Counted from the stretch's first letter, positions 27,278 through 36,056 are shown. The stretch is DNA of 64,000 nucleotides from an uncultured Alistipes sp. (GCA_900550465.1 URSC01000003.1:150870-214869); one strand, 5' to 3'. Numbers and translations: made by a program. The notes: generated from the letters alone by a model not told the origin.

Positions 27278-28024
27278 TTATCCCGGCTCCACGCTCCTTC
27301 CGTCCTCACCGTGGAGGGCCTTCCGTATCTCTTCGAAGTCACGGCAGGGCATATTGAAGCAGGTGACGGCCCGGCAGAAATCCTCGGGGTAATGGGCGTC
27401 GGAGGAACGGATAAAGGCCGGGCCCAGCTTTTTGAGGTAGGGATTCCAGGCCAGCAGTCCGTCCAGGTCGCAGCGGGCCGATATCTCCAGGGCATCGAAA
27501 GGCAGGTCCGGAGGGACGAATCCCAGCTGGGATATTACCGAGTTCTGCGGCTTGTCGATATGGGCCGGAATGAAAATCCCCCCTATCGAGGCCACGAAGG
27601 CGGCCACCTCCTCTATGCTCCGGTCTATGGCTGAAATCAGCAGGTAAGGCGCCTCGTAAATCACCTCCTCGGCCCCGTTGACAGCCAGCTGGTACCCGAA
27701 GACCTCCTCGTCGTTCGGTATCTTCGGGAGACTGTCGTCCAGAAAATTCTGAAGGGCATCCAGGCTCTCCCCGCTGTCCGCGAAGGCCAGGCAGTGCACT
27801 TCCTCCCGGGTGGTGATCTCCGCCCCGCAGAGAATGTAGGGTTCCCCCTCTCCCACCATCCGCCGGATCTCCCTCGCCTGGACAGTCGTATTGTGGTCTG
27901 TAATCCCGATTATATCGTATCCCTTTCTCAGAGCTGTCCGCACGATAAAGCCAGGCGTCATCTCAATGTCCCCGCATGGGGACAACAGAGTATGGTTGTG
28001 CAGATCGGCCCTGAAACGGTTCAT
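27278..28024 (-). CDS. PHP-domain metal-dependent phosphoesterase
   Basis: 248 residues. PHP motifs: DLHNHTLLSPCG at the N-terminus, GITDHNT near residue 40, GAEITTREEVHCLAF near residue 66, PAHIDKP near residue 155, and SDAHYPED near the end. This is the trinuclear metal site of PHP enzymes. The natural substrate is unknown; in this block a phosphate ester or a signalling molecule may be cleaved. It lies between the HATPase gene and a DRTGG gene, with only 4 bases to the latter. Confidence 0.87.
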   Translation of the reverse strand: MNRFRADLHNHTLLSPCGDIEMTPGFIVRTALRKGYDIIGITDHNTTVQAREIRRMVGEGEPYILCGAEITTREEVHCLAFADSGESLDALQNFLDDSLPKIPNDEEVFGYQLAVNGAEEVIYEAPYLLISAIDRSIEEVAAFVASIGGIFIPAHIDKPQNSVISQLGFVPPDLPFDALEISARCDLDGLLAWNPYLKKLGPAFIRSSDAHYPEDFCRAVTCFNMPCRDFEEIRKALHGEDGRSVEPG

Positions 28025-28028
28025 GACC

Positions 28029-28367
28029 TCACCCCCTGCTCAAAAGGTTGTATATCCGGCCGGCCAGTTCGAATGTCTGCTCACTGGAGCCGAGGATGGG
28101 AATACCCTCCTCCTCCGAGACCTCCTTAGCATCCTCCTCCGGCTCGAAGCCCTTCACTATAACCACCGCCGCAAGTTCCTTGAGCGTGGCGATAGCCATC
28201 ACGTTCTTATGCGTCTGGAGAGTCACCCAGACCGAGCCGTCCTTGGCAAAACCCATCACATCGGACAGCAGGTCCGACACATATCCGCCGGTGACCTCGC
28301 GGTCCAGGCCAGCCTCTCCCGAAAACACCCTCAGATTCAATTTTTCCGCTATTTCTCTTACTGTCAT
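28029..28367 (-). CDS. DRTGG-domain protein (first of two)
   Basis: 112 residues from the ATG at 28367 (MTVREIAEKLNLRVFSG). A start at 28403 would overlap the upstream gene by 32 bases, whereas this one lies 4 bases after its stop. The centre reads REVTGGYVSDLLSDVMGFAKDG, then VWVTLQTH, typical of stand-alone DRTGG proteins found beside [FeFe]-hydrogenases. DRTGG domains occur in Pta and CBS proteins and may bind a nucleotide or acetyl-phosphate-related ligand; function here is unknown. It is related to the protein at 30158-30502. Confidence 0.85.
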   Translation of the reverse strand: MTVREIAEKLNLRVFSGEAGLDREVTGGYVSDLLSDVMGFAKDGSVWVTLQTHKNVMAIATLKELAAVVIVKGFEPEEDAKEVSEEEGIPILGSSEQTFELAGRIYNLLSRG

Positions 28368-28371
28368 GATT

Positions 28372-29733
28372 TTATTCTGTTTTAGTCTGTTCCTTATTGA
28401 CAAACCTGTCCTTGCCCCAGACCTGTTCCATCAGGTCTATGGCCTCCGATACCTGGAGGGAGCCCTCCTTCTCGAAGCGGGCCTGCATGAAGATGCAGTT
28501 GTTCAGCGTGGCGTCATCCCGGACAATATCCGCCGCCAGGGCCTCGCAGCTGGGTGCGCCGCAGGCTCCGCAGTCGATGTCCGGCAGTATCTTCCTCAAC
28601 ATGCCCGCCATCTCCATCTTTTTTATGGCGACGTTGATATCCTTGTCGTACTTGACCATCGAGCGGGGCTCCACGGCATCCATCTTGATGTAGGCCGAGC
28701 AGAACTGCTTGTACTCCTCCGACAGGCGGTGGGTATCCGGGGCCTCCGCAGCCATGTTCCTCAGGTTGTCCGCCACCAGAAAGCGGTTGCCCTGCACCAG
28801 GATGCCGCCCGGACAGGACTCATCGCAGCCCCTGAGTTCCAGATAGTCGATAGGCTCCTCTATCTCCTCATCCTCCAGCTTCTCGAGGAACTCTATTACG
28901 TTGCTCATCCCGTCGATGGACAGGGCCCGGCCCTCTACCTGCGAGGCCTCGCCTCCTGTCAGAGGCCAGAGAAGTCCCTTGGACGACACCGCGTCATTGA
29001 CAGCCTCGGTGCCGCAGCCCTCCTCGGGATATTTCTTATTCTTATAGGCCAGCAGGACCTTGTTGTAGACATAGTCCATATTGATCACTCCGCTGATGGG
29101 CGATTCGTACCCTCCGACCGGAGACTTGACGGCGGCGATCTTGGCAATGCACGGGGTCAGGTAGAATACACCCAGCTCCGACGGATCGCCTCCGCTCATC
29201 TTCCATTTGCGCACATAGTACTGCGCCGTCACCTCTATGGGGGGCAGCAGGAGCATTATGCGGTCTATCAGCGAAGGGAAGCGCACCTGTATCAGCCGGA
29301 TGACCGCCGGACAGAAGGAGGACACCACCGGTTTTTCCTCAGCCTTGCGGACATAGTCGTTAATCTCGTCCACCAGGGTATCCGCACACTGCTCCACGGT
29401 GCACACCTCAGAGAAGCCCATGTCCCCGAGAATATCGTTGATCACTCTCCTCGGGATACGTTTCCCGAACTGGGCATAGAACACGGCAGGGACCAGCAGT
29501 ACCCTGTACTTATAGGAAAATATATTCTCAAAGTCATCGTCCACCACCCGGATGGCACGGCTGGGACATATTCTGAAACACCGGCCGCAGTCGATGCACC
29601 AGTCCGCGTAGAGCATGGCCTTGCCGCCGGATACCCTCAGGGCCTCCGTAGGGCATACCTTGATGCAGTGGGAACAGCCGATGCACAGTTCCCGCTGAAT
29701 CTCCAGAGCCTTGTGAAAAGTATTGTGTTCCAT
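28372..29733 (-). CDS. [FeFe]-hydrogenase-like sensory protein lacking the proton-relay Cys
   Basis: 453 residues. Two N-terminal ferredoxin clusters (CIGCSHCIKVC, 17-27; CIDCGRCFRIC, 46-56), then an H-cluster domain, then a C-terminal Fe4 [4Fe-4S] module (CGACGAPSC, 388-396, plus C413). H-cluster ligands are kept: C141 in SSFCPA, C195 in TPCIAK, and C303 and C307 in GCDESCPGG. The first Cys of the usual TSCCP motif, the proton-transfer residue, is F140, and the GGGQP end of L3 is changed. This fits the group C/D 'sensory' hydrogenases, but without the PAS domain of HydS. A redox or H2 sensing role is inferred. Confidence 0.85.
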   Translation of the reverse strand: MEHNTFHKALEIQRELCIGCSHCIKVCPTEALRVSGGKAMLYADWCIDCGRCFRICPSRAIRVVDDDFENIFSYKYRVLLVPAVFYAQFGKRIPRRVINDILGDMGFSEVCTVEQCADTLVDEINDYVRKAEEKPVVSSFCPAVIRLIQVRFPSLIDRIMLLLPPIEVTAQYYVRKWKMSGGDPSELGVFYLTPCIAKIAAVKSPVGGYESPISGVINMDYVYNKVLLAYKNKKYPEEGCGTEAVNDAVSSKGLLWPLTGGEASQVEGRALSIDGMSNVIEFLEKLEDEEIEEPIDYLELRGCDESCPGGILVQGNRFLVADNLRNMAAEAPDTHRLSEEYKQFCSAYIKMDAVEPRSMVKYDKDINVAIKKMEMAGMLRKILPDIDCGACGAPSCEALAADIVRDDATLNNCIFMQARFEKEGSLQVSEAIDLMEQVWGKDRFVNKEQTKTE

Positions 29734-29745
29734 ACCCCTACGCCT

Positions 29746-30156
29746 TTAGAACTTAATGTAGATGCTCAGTGTAGTGCCCTTGCCCACCCCGGTCTCAATC
29801 TTCAGGTCATCGGCATTCTCCTGGATATTCGGAAGTCCCATTCCGGCCCCGAACCCCATCTCCCTCACCTCCTTGGAGGCGGTGGAGAATCCCTTCTGCA
29901 TCGCTTTCTCCACATCCGGGATGCCTGGACCCGTATCGGCCAGGACCACGCTGATACCTTCCGGGGCTATGTCGGCGGTAATGTGCCCGCCGTAGGAGTG
30001 CGCCACGATATTTACCTCCGCCTCATAGACAGCCACCACCACCCTTTTGATCACAGCCGGAGACACTCCCAGCTGCTTCAGGGTCTTCTTGATAGCCGAA
30101 GAGGCATTGCCCGCGCGGGTGAAGTCGCCCGCCGCCACGTCGTACTCCAGCCTCAT
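29746..30156 (-). CDS. RsbW-like anti-sigma/serine kinase-type HATPase
   Basis: 136 residues, HATPase_c_2 type: N-box YEAEVNIVAHSYGG near residue 44, G1 DTGPGIPD, G2 GFGAGMGLPNI, and GKGTTLSIYI at the end. It is as small as RsbW and SpoIIAB, with no acceptor domain. No sigma factor or STAS partner is nearby, so its target is unknown; the DRTGG proteins or the hydrogenase-like sensor are candidates by position. It lies one base from the upstream DRTGG gene. Confidence 0.87.
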   Translation of the reverse strand: MRLEYDVAAGDFTRAGNASSAIKKTLKQLGVSPAVIKRVVVAVYEAEVNIVAHSYGGHITADIAPEGISVVLADTGPGIPDVEKAMQKGFSTASKEVREMGFGAGMGLPNIQENADDLKIETGVGKGTTLSIYIKF

Positions 30157-30157
30157 A

Positions 30158-30502
30158 TCAGTACACCGGCCTGAGTCCGGCCCCGTAGAGGATGCCGGAA
30201 GTCTTGAACATCGAATAGTCCGTACGTATCACCACCATGCCGTTGTCCTCGGCCAGGGCGGTCATCTCCTCCGTAACGGCCTTGCCGCGTACGAAGAGGA
30301 TGTATTCCACGTCCGACATCTCTGCTGTCCGGACTGACTGCACGTTGGCCAGTCCGGTAATCAGCAGGAAGTCATCGGTCTTGATAGTCAGCACGTCGCT
30401 CATCAGGTCAGAGGCGAAGGCATAATCCACGTTCTCGTCCAGACGGTCCGCTCCGCAGATTACCTCGCCCTGTACGGCTGCCGCTATATCCCTCAGCTTC
30501 AT
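30158..30502 (-). CDS. DRTGG-domain protein (second of two)
   Basis: 114 residues (MKLRDIAAAVQGEVICGADR). The core YAFASDLMSDVLTIKTDD lines up with SDLLSDVM of the gene at 28029-28367, so the two are paralogues. It is the first gene of the signalling block. Its start codon is one base after the stop of a DUF3857 gene, so both may be on one transcript. The ligand is unknown. Confidence 0.82.
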   Translation of the reverse strand: MKLRDIAAAVQGEVICGADRLDENVDYAFASDLMSDVLTIKTDDFLLITGLANVQSVRTAEMSDVEYILFVRGKAVTEEMTALAEDNGMVVIRTDYSMFKTSGILYGAGLRPVY

Positions 30503-30503
30503 A

Positions 30504-32099
30504 CTACTCAGCGCTGAAGATGAGAGGTGTGGCGCACAATGTATACCACTCGCTCATGAGACGGTAGTACTGGGGATAGAGAGCGGGGGTGATCAGCTGC
30601 TGCACGAGCTTCAGACTACGGGTAATGACAGTCTTTCCATCCACCTCGGCGACAATCACTCTGAGTGAACCGACGGGGGTGTCCAGGGTCATGTTCTCCG
30701 GCAGCGCGACGGCTTTGAGACCATCCTGTACATCGAGGGTGCAGGTGTAGGTCTCGTCGGCCAGGTAAGGCAGCAGGAGGTTGACGGGACGGGTGGTGTT
30801 GGAGGTAGTGGAGGCGTACACACTGCCCAGCCAGCCGGAACGGGCTTCGGGAAGCGTAAAGGAATAGATGCCCTCGGCGACAGAGGCCGCTTCGGAGGCT
30901 GAGACGGAGAGGGTGCTTTCCACATCTGCCTTATGGTCGGGCGCGGCCACCTCCGCCGGCTGACCGTCCAGTCCTATGATGCTGAGATATCCGGCAATAT
31001 CGGCCGTAGCCTCATCGGCACGGTCCACAAGTCCGGCAGCCATGGTGTTCTGCAGGGACGCCAGTCCGGCAGCGGCAGGATCGGATGTCCTGGGGAATGC
31101 GAGAGTCACCTCTGACTCCTGTCCTGCAGCCTGCAGAAGAGCGGCAGCCAGAAGGGTTCTCTCCGCATCAGTGGCATAAGCACTGTGTATCACATCCGCT
31201 GCGGGACGTACCTTATAGCCTGTCTGTGCCAGGCTGAGACGGTTCTGTGCCAGGCCGGTGGAGAGATACTCATGTATCTTGTCCACTGTGGAGCGTCTGT
31301 CGGCGGGGCCCTCGTTCAGGGAAGCCAGCAGAGCCTTCACCGCCTCATCCTCCGGGCTGTACAGCTGAGACTTGATGACATCGGCCACTGCCTGCTGCGA
31401 GTCAAAGGTTGTTACAGCCACTGCCTGCACATTGCCGGCAGGAGCGGATACTGCCAGATAACGGGGACGGGGCCTGACATTGCGGAGAGTCCATTTTACC
31501 GTTCTAGCCCCGTTTGCCTCGCTTACAGACGGTTTGGTGCTGCCGTTCAGCAGAGCGTAATGAAGTGGTGTTCCGGAGGGGACAGTAACGGAGAGCACAT
31601 ATTCCTTTATGGGAGAGAGTTCCTCCACCTGCTCGAATATGTCCAGAGCGGGCAGGGCGCCGGCCTTCGTTGTAACCGTATAGTCCAGGTAAATGGTAGC
31701 GCCCAGCTCCAGGCCGGTATGCACCACCACCATCTCCTTCAGACCGTTGTATGCCGGAGCATTGGCCGCGGCAGAGGGCAGTACCTCCACAAATGCGTTG
31801 GCCGGGGTAGTCACTATCGTTCCGTCCACCTGACGGGTGTAGGACTCGTTGATCTTCAACTGCTGATAAGCAGGATCATAGACGATGAATGTCTCGCCGT
31901 AGAGGCTGTTCATCGCTGCGTGAGTATAGATTGTCAGCTGTTTCTGCACCCTTAGTTCCTGACTGCCGTCGGGATTGAGGGTATAGGTCTTGACCAGCTT
32001 GTCGAACTGCGCCTCATTCTTGGGTGCTGCAGCGGCTGTCAGTACCGCCGACAGGATGAGCGCGGCGGGCATCAGTATTTTTGCTAAGATATTTTTCAT
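30504..32099 (-). CDS. Exported DUF3857 protein with dead transglutaminase-like domain
   Basis: 531 residues with a signal peptide (MKNILAKILMPAALILSAVL...AAA). A DUF3857-like beta domain covers about 30-230 and a transglutaminase-like part about 250-400. At the place of the catalytic GDCKD the protein reads ATDAE (residues 309-313), so the Cys is replaced by Asp. A C-terminal beta-rich tail follows. It is probably periplasmic or surface-exposed and non-catalytic. It follows its intact paralogue by 9 bases and precedes the hydrogenase signalling block by one base. The high Ala content is a local bias, not a sign of decay. Confidence 0.75.
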   Translation of the reverse strand: MKNILAKILMPAALILSAVLTAAAAPKNEAQFDKLVKTYTLNPDGSQELRVQKQLTIYTHAAMNSLYGETFIVYDPAYQQLKINESYTRQVDGTIVTTPANAFVEVLPSAAANAPAYNGLKEMVVVHTGLELGATIYLDYTVTTKAGALPALDIFEQVEELSPIKEYVLSVTVPSGTPLHYALLNGSTKPSVSEANGARTVKWTLRNVRPRPRYLAVSAPAGNVQAVAVTTFDSQQAVADVIKSQLYSPEDEAVKALLASLNEGPADRRSTVDKIHEYLSTGLAQNRLSLAQTGYKVRPAADVIHSAYATDAERTLLAAALLQAAGQESEVTLAFPRTSDPAAAGLASLQNTMAAGLVDRADEATADIAGYLSIIGLDGQPAEVAAPDHKADVESTLSVSASEAASVAEGIYSFTLPEARSGWLGSVYASTTSNTTRPVNLLLPYLADETYTCTLDVQDGLKAVALPENMTLDTPVGSLRVIVAEVDGKTVITRSLKLVQQLITPALYPQYYRLMSEWYTLCATPLIFSAE

Positions 32100-32108
32100 A
32101 ACCCGGAT

Positions 32109-34103
32109 TTACTTTTTAATAACGACATATTCTCTGTATGCCTTGTGGGCGTTGACCGCGTTGCGGAAGCTGTCCCAGTCGGCAGGCTCGTAGACTCTCT
32201 TCTTGAGAGCGAGAGTGTTGTGGAGAACCACCTCATTTCCCTCCTGAGAGAGAGAACCGCTGAAGTCGGCTCCGCTGCCCTGCATCTCATCTGCCTTGGG
32301 AGCGGTCACCATAGTGTAGCCGTCAGGGATACGGATGGTCTCGTCCAGCTCGACCAGACGGGAGCAGCCGTCCTTGAAGCCGTACTGGCGCTCCTCTACG
32401 GAGGTATTGATCCTCAGATAGGAGCGGACATTGTTATAGACATTGTTCATGGCGATGGGACGGAAGAGCATCACCCCGTCTCCCACCACGGCATAGTCGG
32501 GAATCTCATAGCGGAAGGTTATGCTGATGGGGGCCGCCTGATAGTCCTTGGGGTTCCTGCCGTAGTTCACGCTGACAAGGCGGGCCTTGGGCGAGACATT
32601 GAGCAGCTGACGTTCCATGTTGTTGCGCCACTCGCTCTGGAAACCTGTGGTGAAGATGCTGCGGATACCCCTGTCGCTCTGTCCCTCGGCGGATACGGTG
32701 AGAGTGCCCTTGAGGGTTCCGTTCTCATCTATGGTATTTTCGGCCTTGATGCGGAAATAATGGTTCTCGGGAGCGGAGAGCGGGGTCAGGCAGAGATCCG
32801 AGCCTTCGGGAACTCCGGGCAGATAGTTCTGCTGCTGCTCGGCGCTGCTCCAGAGCTCGCGGGTGAAGGGCACCCAGGTCGGGTCGAGAGGCATATAAGT
32901 GCCGTTGGAAAGCTTAACAACAGCCACGCAGTGGTTGAAATGGTCGGCGGGAATGCTCTCTACGCGGCTGCCGGCCATCGTCATCGCGGGATAGGCCTCG
33001 AAACCGGCCATGCGCAGGAAGGAAATCAGGGTACCGGCGATATCCTTGCAGACACCGCAGCGGTCGGTGTAGTTCATCTTAGTGTTGTGCAGGGTGTAGC
33101 CCTCGCCCTTGCCCATAGTGATGCCGGAGTAGCGGATGTTGTCGGCCACCCAATGGGTCAGCACGGCTATCTTCTCCATCTCGGTTTCCTTGCCCCGGAT
33201 CAGCTCGTCCACCTTCTTCTGGGCGGGAGCGTAAGCCTCGAAACTGCCGTAGTCCTCGTTCACTTTATTGAACCAAAGAGACTTCTCCACCCAGTTGGGA
33301 GTGGTGGACATCATCAGCTTGGGAGCCGCGTCGAAGAGGTCCACCATATTGGGCTCGCGGGTGAAAGGCATCACGTCATTCACCGCGAACTTATAGACCT
33401 TGCGGCCGTCCTCATATCTCATCGAAGACGCACATTCGCCCTGATAGAACTGGAACTGAGCCTCCTTCTCCATAGGAAGAGAGACAGAGTACACCTTGCG
33501 GACCGTGGGATCAGCGCACCAGAAAGGCACGATGTCGTAGAACTGCCCCCTCATCGGAGGGATGAAGCGGGAATCGTCCTCACCGTCAGCCGGAACAGCT
33601 GCACCCGCGGACGCAGCAGCACCTGATTCAGATGTCAGCAGGGCATAGGTGAAGCCCTTCTTGGCGATCTCGTACTCCACGATGTCCCCGGGCCTGAGCG
33701 CACCCACCTCTATCATAATCTGACGGGCGCCCCAGTAAATCGAGCGGGCCGGAGCCACATAGTCCAGGGCCTTCGAGACATCCAGACGCTCCACATCCCC
33801 GCCTGCACGGTAGACGGTCACATACTTGAACTCGGCAAAAGCCGTGAGAGGATCGTAGTCATACTTGAGGACTCTGTTGGCGACGGCTCCTGCAGGAGTC
33901 TGCACCCTGAACGCCTTGTAGACTGCGAACGAGCCCTGGCCTGTGGGCTCCACGCTGACCGAAGTGCTGTCCAGCAGAACCACACAGTCAGCATTCAGAT
34001 AGGCCTGGTCAGCCGCTGCGGCCTCATACTGCCTCCAGGTCTGGGCCGACAGGGCCGCCGAGGCGAGAAGCACGCAGGACAATACAGTAAAAATCCGTTT
34101 CAT
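32109..34103 (-). CDS. Exported DUF3857/transglutaminase-like protein
   Basis: 664 residues with a signal peptide (MKRIFTVLSCVLLASAALSA). DUF3857 lies at about 45-250 and the transglutaminase core at about 300-420. The triad is visible: C352 in DRCGVCKDIAGT, H391 in DHFNHCVAVV, D407 in YMPLDPTWV. A DUF3858-type beta tail follows. Such proteins are common in Bacteroidota exteriors; whether they cross-link, hydrolyse or act as proteases is not known. It is first in a two-gene unit with the Cys-less paralogue. Confidence 0.85.
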   Translation of the reverse strand: MKRIFTVLSCVLLASAALSAQTWRQYEAAAADQAYLNADCVVLLDSTSVSVEPTGQGSFAVYKAFRVQTPAGAVANRVLKYDYDPLTAFAEFKYVTVYRAGGDVERLDVSKALDYVAPARSIYWGARQIMIEVGALRPGDIVEYEIAKKGFTYALLTSESGAAASAGAAVPADGEDDSRFIPPMRGQFYDIVPFWCADPTVRKVYSVSLPMEKEAQFQFYQGECASSMRYEDGRKVYKFAVNDVMPFTREPNMVDLFDAAPKLMMSTTPNWVEKSLWFNKVNEDYGSFEAYAPAQKKVDELIRGKETEMEKIAVLTHWVADNIRYSGITMGKGEGYTLHNTKMNYTDRCGVCKDIAGTLISFLRMAGFEAYPAMTMAGSRVESIPADHFNHCVAVVKLSNGTYMPLDPTWVPFTRELWSSAEQQQNYLPGVPEGSDLCLTPLSAPENHYFRIKAENTIDENGTLKGTLTVSAEGQSDRGIRSIFTTGFQSEWRNNMERQLLNVSPKARLVSVNYGRNPKDYQAAPISITFRYEIPDYAVVGDGVMLFRPIAMNNVYNNVRSYLRINTSVEERQYGFKDGCSRLVELDETIRIPDGYTMVTAPKADEMQGSGADFSGSLSQEGNEVVLHNTLALKKRVYEPADWDSFRNAVNAHKAYREYVVIKK

Positions 34104-34213
34104 ATCCTAAAATGTTGCTTAAATACGGTTAGTGGTAAAAACTTTGCCAAGTTACGAAAATTTCCGATACCCCGGCCGCATTTATGCAGCATTTTTCTCA
34201 CCTTCAACGGACC

Positions 34214-34972
34214 TCAGTCATTTCTGCGGCAGAGATAAGTCAGGGCCGCCTGGGCGCAGACACAGCCGAAGACGGCTGGGATGTAGGAGATGGTGCCTAC
34301 CTGGGACTTCTTGTTGCGCTCGCCCTCGGTAGGGACAATGGCGTCACGGTCGGGCAGTTCCTCCGAGAACACCACGGGGAAGCCCTTGCTGATGCCTATC
34401 TTGCGGAGTTTCTTCCGGAGAATGAAGGCCAGGGGGCAGTTGTAGGACTTCGAGAGGTCGGCCAGACGGACCTTCGTGGCATCGAATTTGGCTCCGGCTC
34501 CCATCGAGGAGACAAGGGGGATACCGCTGTGGACGCAATGGGCGATAAGGGCAATCTTAGGGGCCAGGGTATCAATCGCATCGATGAGAAAATCCGGGCG
34601 GGCAACCCCTGCCTCGGCGCAGGAACGCTCTATGAGCGCCGCTACATTGTCCTCGGTAAGGTATTCTTCCACCTTGATTATCTGCAATTCCGGATTGATG
34701 TCCAGAAGCCTTTCCGACATAACCTCAGTCTTGGGCCGTCCTACGGTCGAGCAGAGTGCCAGCAGCTGCCGGTTCCGGTTGCTCTCCGAAACTTTGTCCG
34801 AGTCTATGATTATCATCCGCCCTACTCCGGCGCGGGCCGTCATCTCCGCAGCGTATGCCCCCACCCCGCCCAGACCGGCGACCACCACAGTCGCCCTTTT
34901 CAGGGCCTGCAAGGCCTCCCCGCCCACGAGCAGGGCGGTGCGCTCGAGCCACGCGGGACTATTTTCCGGCAT
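34214..34972 (-). CDS. tcdA: tRNA threonylcarbamoyladenosine dehydratase
   Basis: 252 residues of the E1/ThiF fold. Nucleotide loop GLGGVGAYAAEMTARAGVG lies near residue 33, then DSDKVSESNRNRQ with the adenylation Arg/Asn residues, DAIDTLAPKIAL, and a C-terminal PAVFGCVCAQAAL. This matches TcdA/CsdL, which cyclises t6A to ct6A at position 37 of ANN-decoding tRNAs using ATP. It overlaps mazG by 14 bases and the two are likely co-transcribed. Confidence 0.92.
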   Translation of the reverse strand: MPENSPAWLERTALLVGGEALQALKRATVVVAGLGGVGAYAAEMTARAGVGRMIIIDSDKVSESNRNRQLLALCSTVGRPKTEVMSERLLDINPELQIIKVEEYLTEDNVAALIERSCAEAGVARPDFLIDAIDTLAPKIALIAHCVHSGIPLVSSMGAGAKFDATKVRLADLSKSYNCPLAFILRKKLRKIGISKGFPVVFSEELPDRDAIVPTEGERNKKSQVGTISYIPAVFGCVCAQAALTYLCRRND

Positions 34973-35801
34973 TGTCCTCAGAATTTTTCTCCAGGGCCTT
35001 CGCCTCGTCCCAGATAGCGTCCATCTCCGCCAGCGTCATGTCCTTCAGAGACTTGCCCTGACGGATAGTGTGCTCCTCGAGATAGGTAAAGCGGCGGCGG
35101 AACTTGGCGCAGGTCATCTCTAACGCCGTGTCGGGATTCAGGTCGTACAGACGGGCAGCATTCACTATAGAGAATAGGAAATCACCGAGCTCCCCCTCAG
35201 CCCTTTTCACCGACTCAGGGTCCGACTTGTCCATCCGGCCCAGCTCCTCGCGGAACTCCCCGAGCTCCTCGGCCACCTTGTCCCAGACCTGGGAGCGCTC
35301 CTCCCAGTCGAAGCCCACGGCGCGGGCCTTATCCTGCATGCGGTAGGCCTTGAGCAGCGGCGGCAGGGAGACAGGCACTCCCGAGAGCACCCGCTTGTTC
35401 CCGTCCTTTTCCTTGGTCTTGAGTTCCTCCCAGTTCTGCACCACCTGGTCGGCCCCGTCCACATGGACCTCGCCGAAAACGTGCGGATGGCGGTAGATCA
35501 GTTTGTCACACAGACGGTTGATCACGTCCACGATATCGTATTCGCCCTTTTCCGAGGCAATCTTGGCATAGAAGACGATGTGCAGGAGCACGTCGCCCAG
35601 TTCCTTGGATACCTCCCTGCCCTCCCCGCGGAGGATGGCGTCGCTCAACTCGTAAGTCTCCTCAATCGTCTGAGGACGCAGCGACTCCGTGGTCTGCTTG
35701 TGGTCCCAGGGGCATTTCTCCCTGAGTTCGTCCATTATATCCAGAAGGCGGCCGAAAGCCTCCAGCTTGGCCTCCCTCGATGACATCTCGTTTCTGCTCA
35801 T
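34959..35801 (-). CDS. mazG: Nucleoside triphosphate pyrophosphohydrolase
   Basis: 280 residues with the tandem MazG fold. The first domain has the core CPWDHKQT, then EETYELSDAI and the ELGDVLLHIVFYA metal-binding helix; the second has EELGEFREELGR, then EGELGDFLFSIVNAARL. It hydrolyses non-canonical or excess NTPs. In some bacteria it also tempers the (p)ppGpp response, but nothing here shows that. A second Met six codons in (MSSREAK) is an alternative start. Confidence 0.93.
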   Translation of the reverse strand: MSRNEMSSREAKLEAFGRLLDIMDELREKCPWDHKQTTESLRPQTIEETYELSDAILRGEGREVSKELGDVLLHIVFYAKIASEKGEYDIVDVINRLCDKLIYRHPHVFGEVHVDGADQVVQNWEELKTKEKDGNKRVLSGVPVSLPPLLKAYRMQDKARAVGFDWEERSQVWDKVAEELGEFREELGRMDKSDPESVKRAEGELGDFLFSIVNAARLYDLNPDTALEMTCAKFRRRFTYLEEHTIRQGKSLKDMTLAEMDAIWDEAKALEKNSEDNAGK

Positions 35802-35846
35802 ATTCTTAAAAATTGAGCCGCTAAGATAGGTATTTTTCCGGCAGAA

Positions 35847-35906
35847 TCACAAGGCTGATACCTCTTCCGGAGTCAAATCCGTCTTCGGGTCAAGGTACTT
35901 TTTCAT
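35847..35906 (-). pseudogene. Rpn gene reduced to 19 codons by internal deletion
   Basis: The reading MKKYLDPKTDLTPEEVSAL ends at a TGA. The first 12 residues match the start of the intact Rpn protein at 5674-6549 with one change. The end (LTPEEVSAL) resembles the usual Rpn C-terminus. The deletion seems to join the DLT near the start to an LT near the end. Upstream it keeps a -7 box (TATCTTTG, 35934-35941) and the 44-bp block at 35962-36005. Confidence 0.7.
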
Positions 35907-35961
35907 AACCGATCAATTAATTATTTCCGACCGCAAAGATACGTATAAAGGGAATAACAAA

Positions 35962-36005
35962 CCAGTCATGAAACGTATATAAACGATTATAAACGGCTAT
36001 AAACG
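35962..36005. repeat. Second copy of the 44-bp Rpn-associated block
   Basis: Matches 6604-6647 at 40 of 44 positions and has the same distance and orientation to the Rpn start. Confidence 0.7.
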
Positions 36006-36048
36006 TTTAAAAACCGAACCTGCTCCTCCATGCGGCACATGCACGCGC

Positions 36049-36056
36049 TATATTTG
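36049..36056 (+). promoter_or_regulatory. -7 promoter box of the rtcB gene
   Basis: TATATTTG, 20 bases upstream of the ATG at 36077. Confidence 0.6.
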
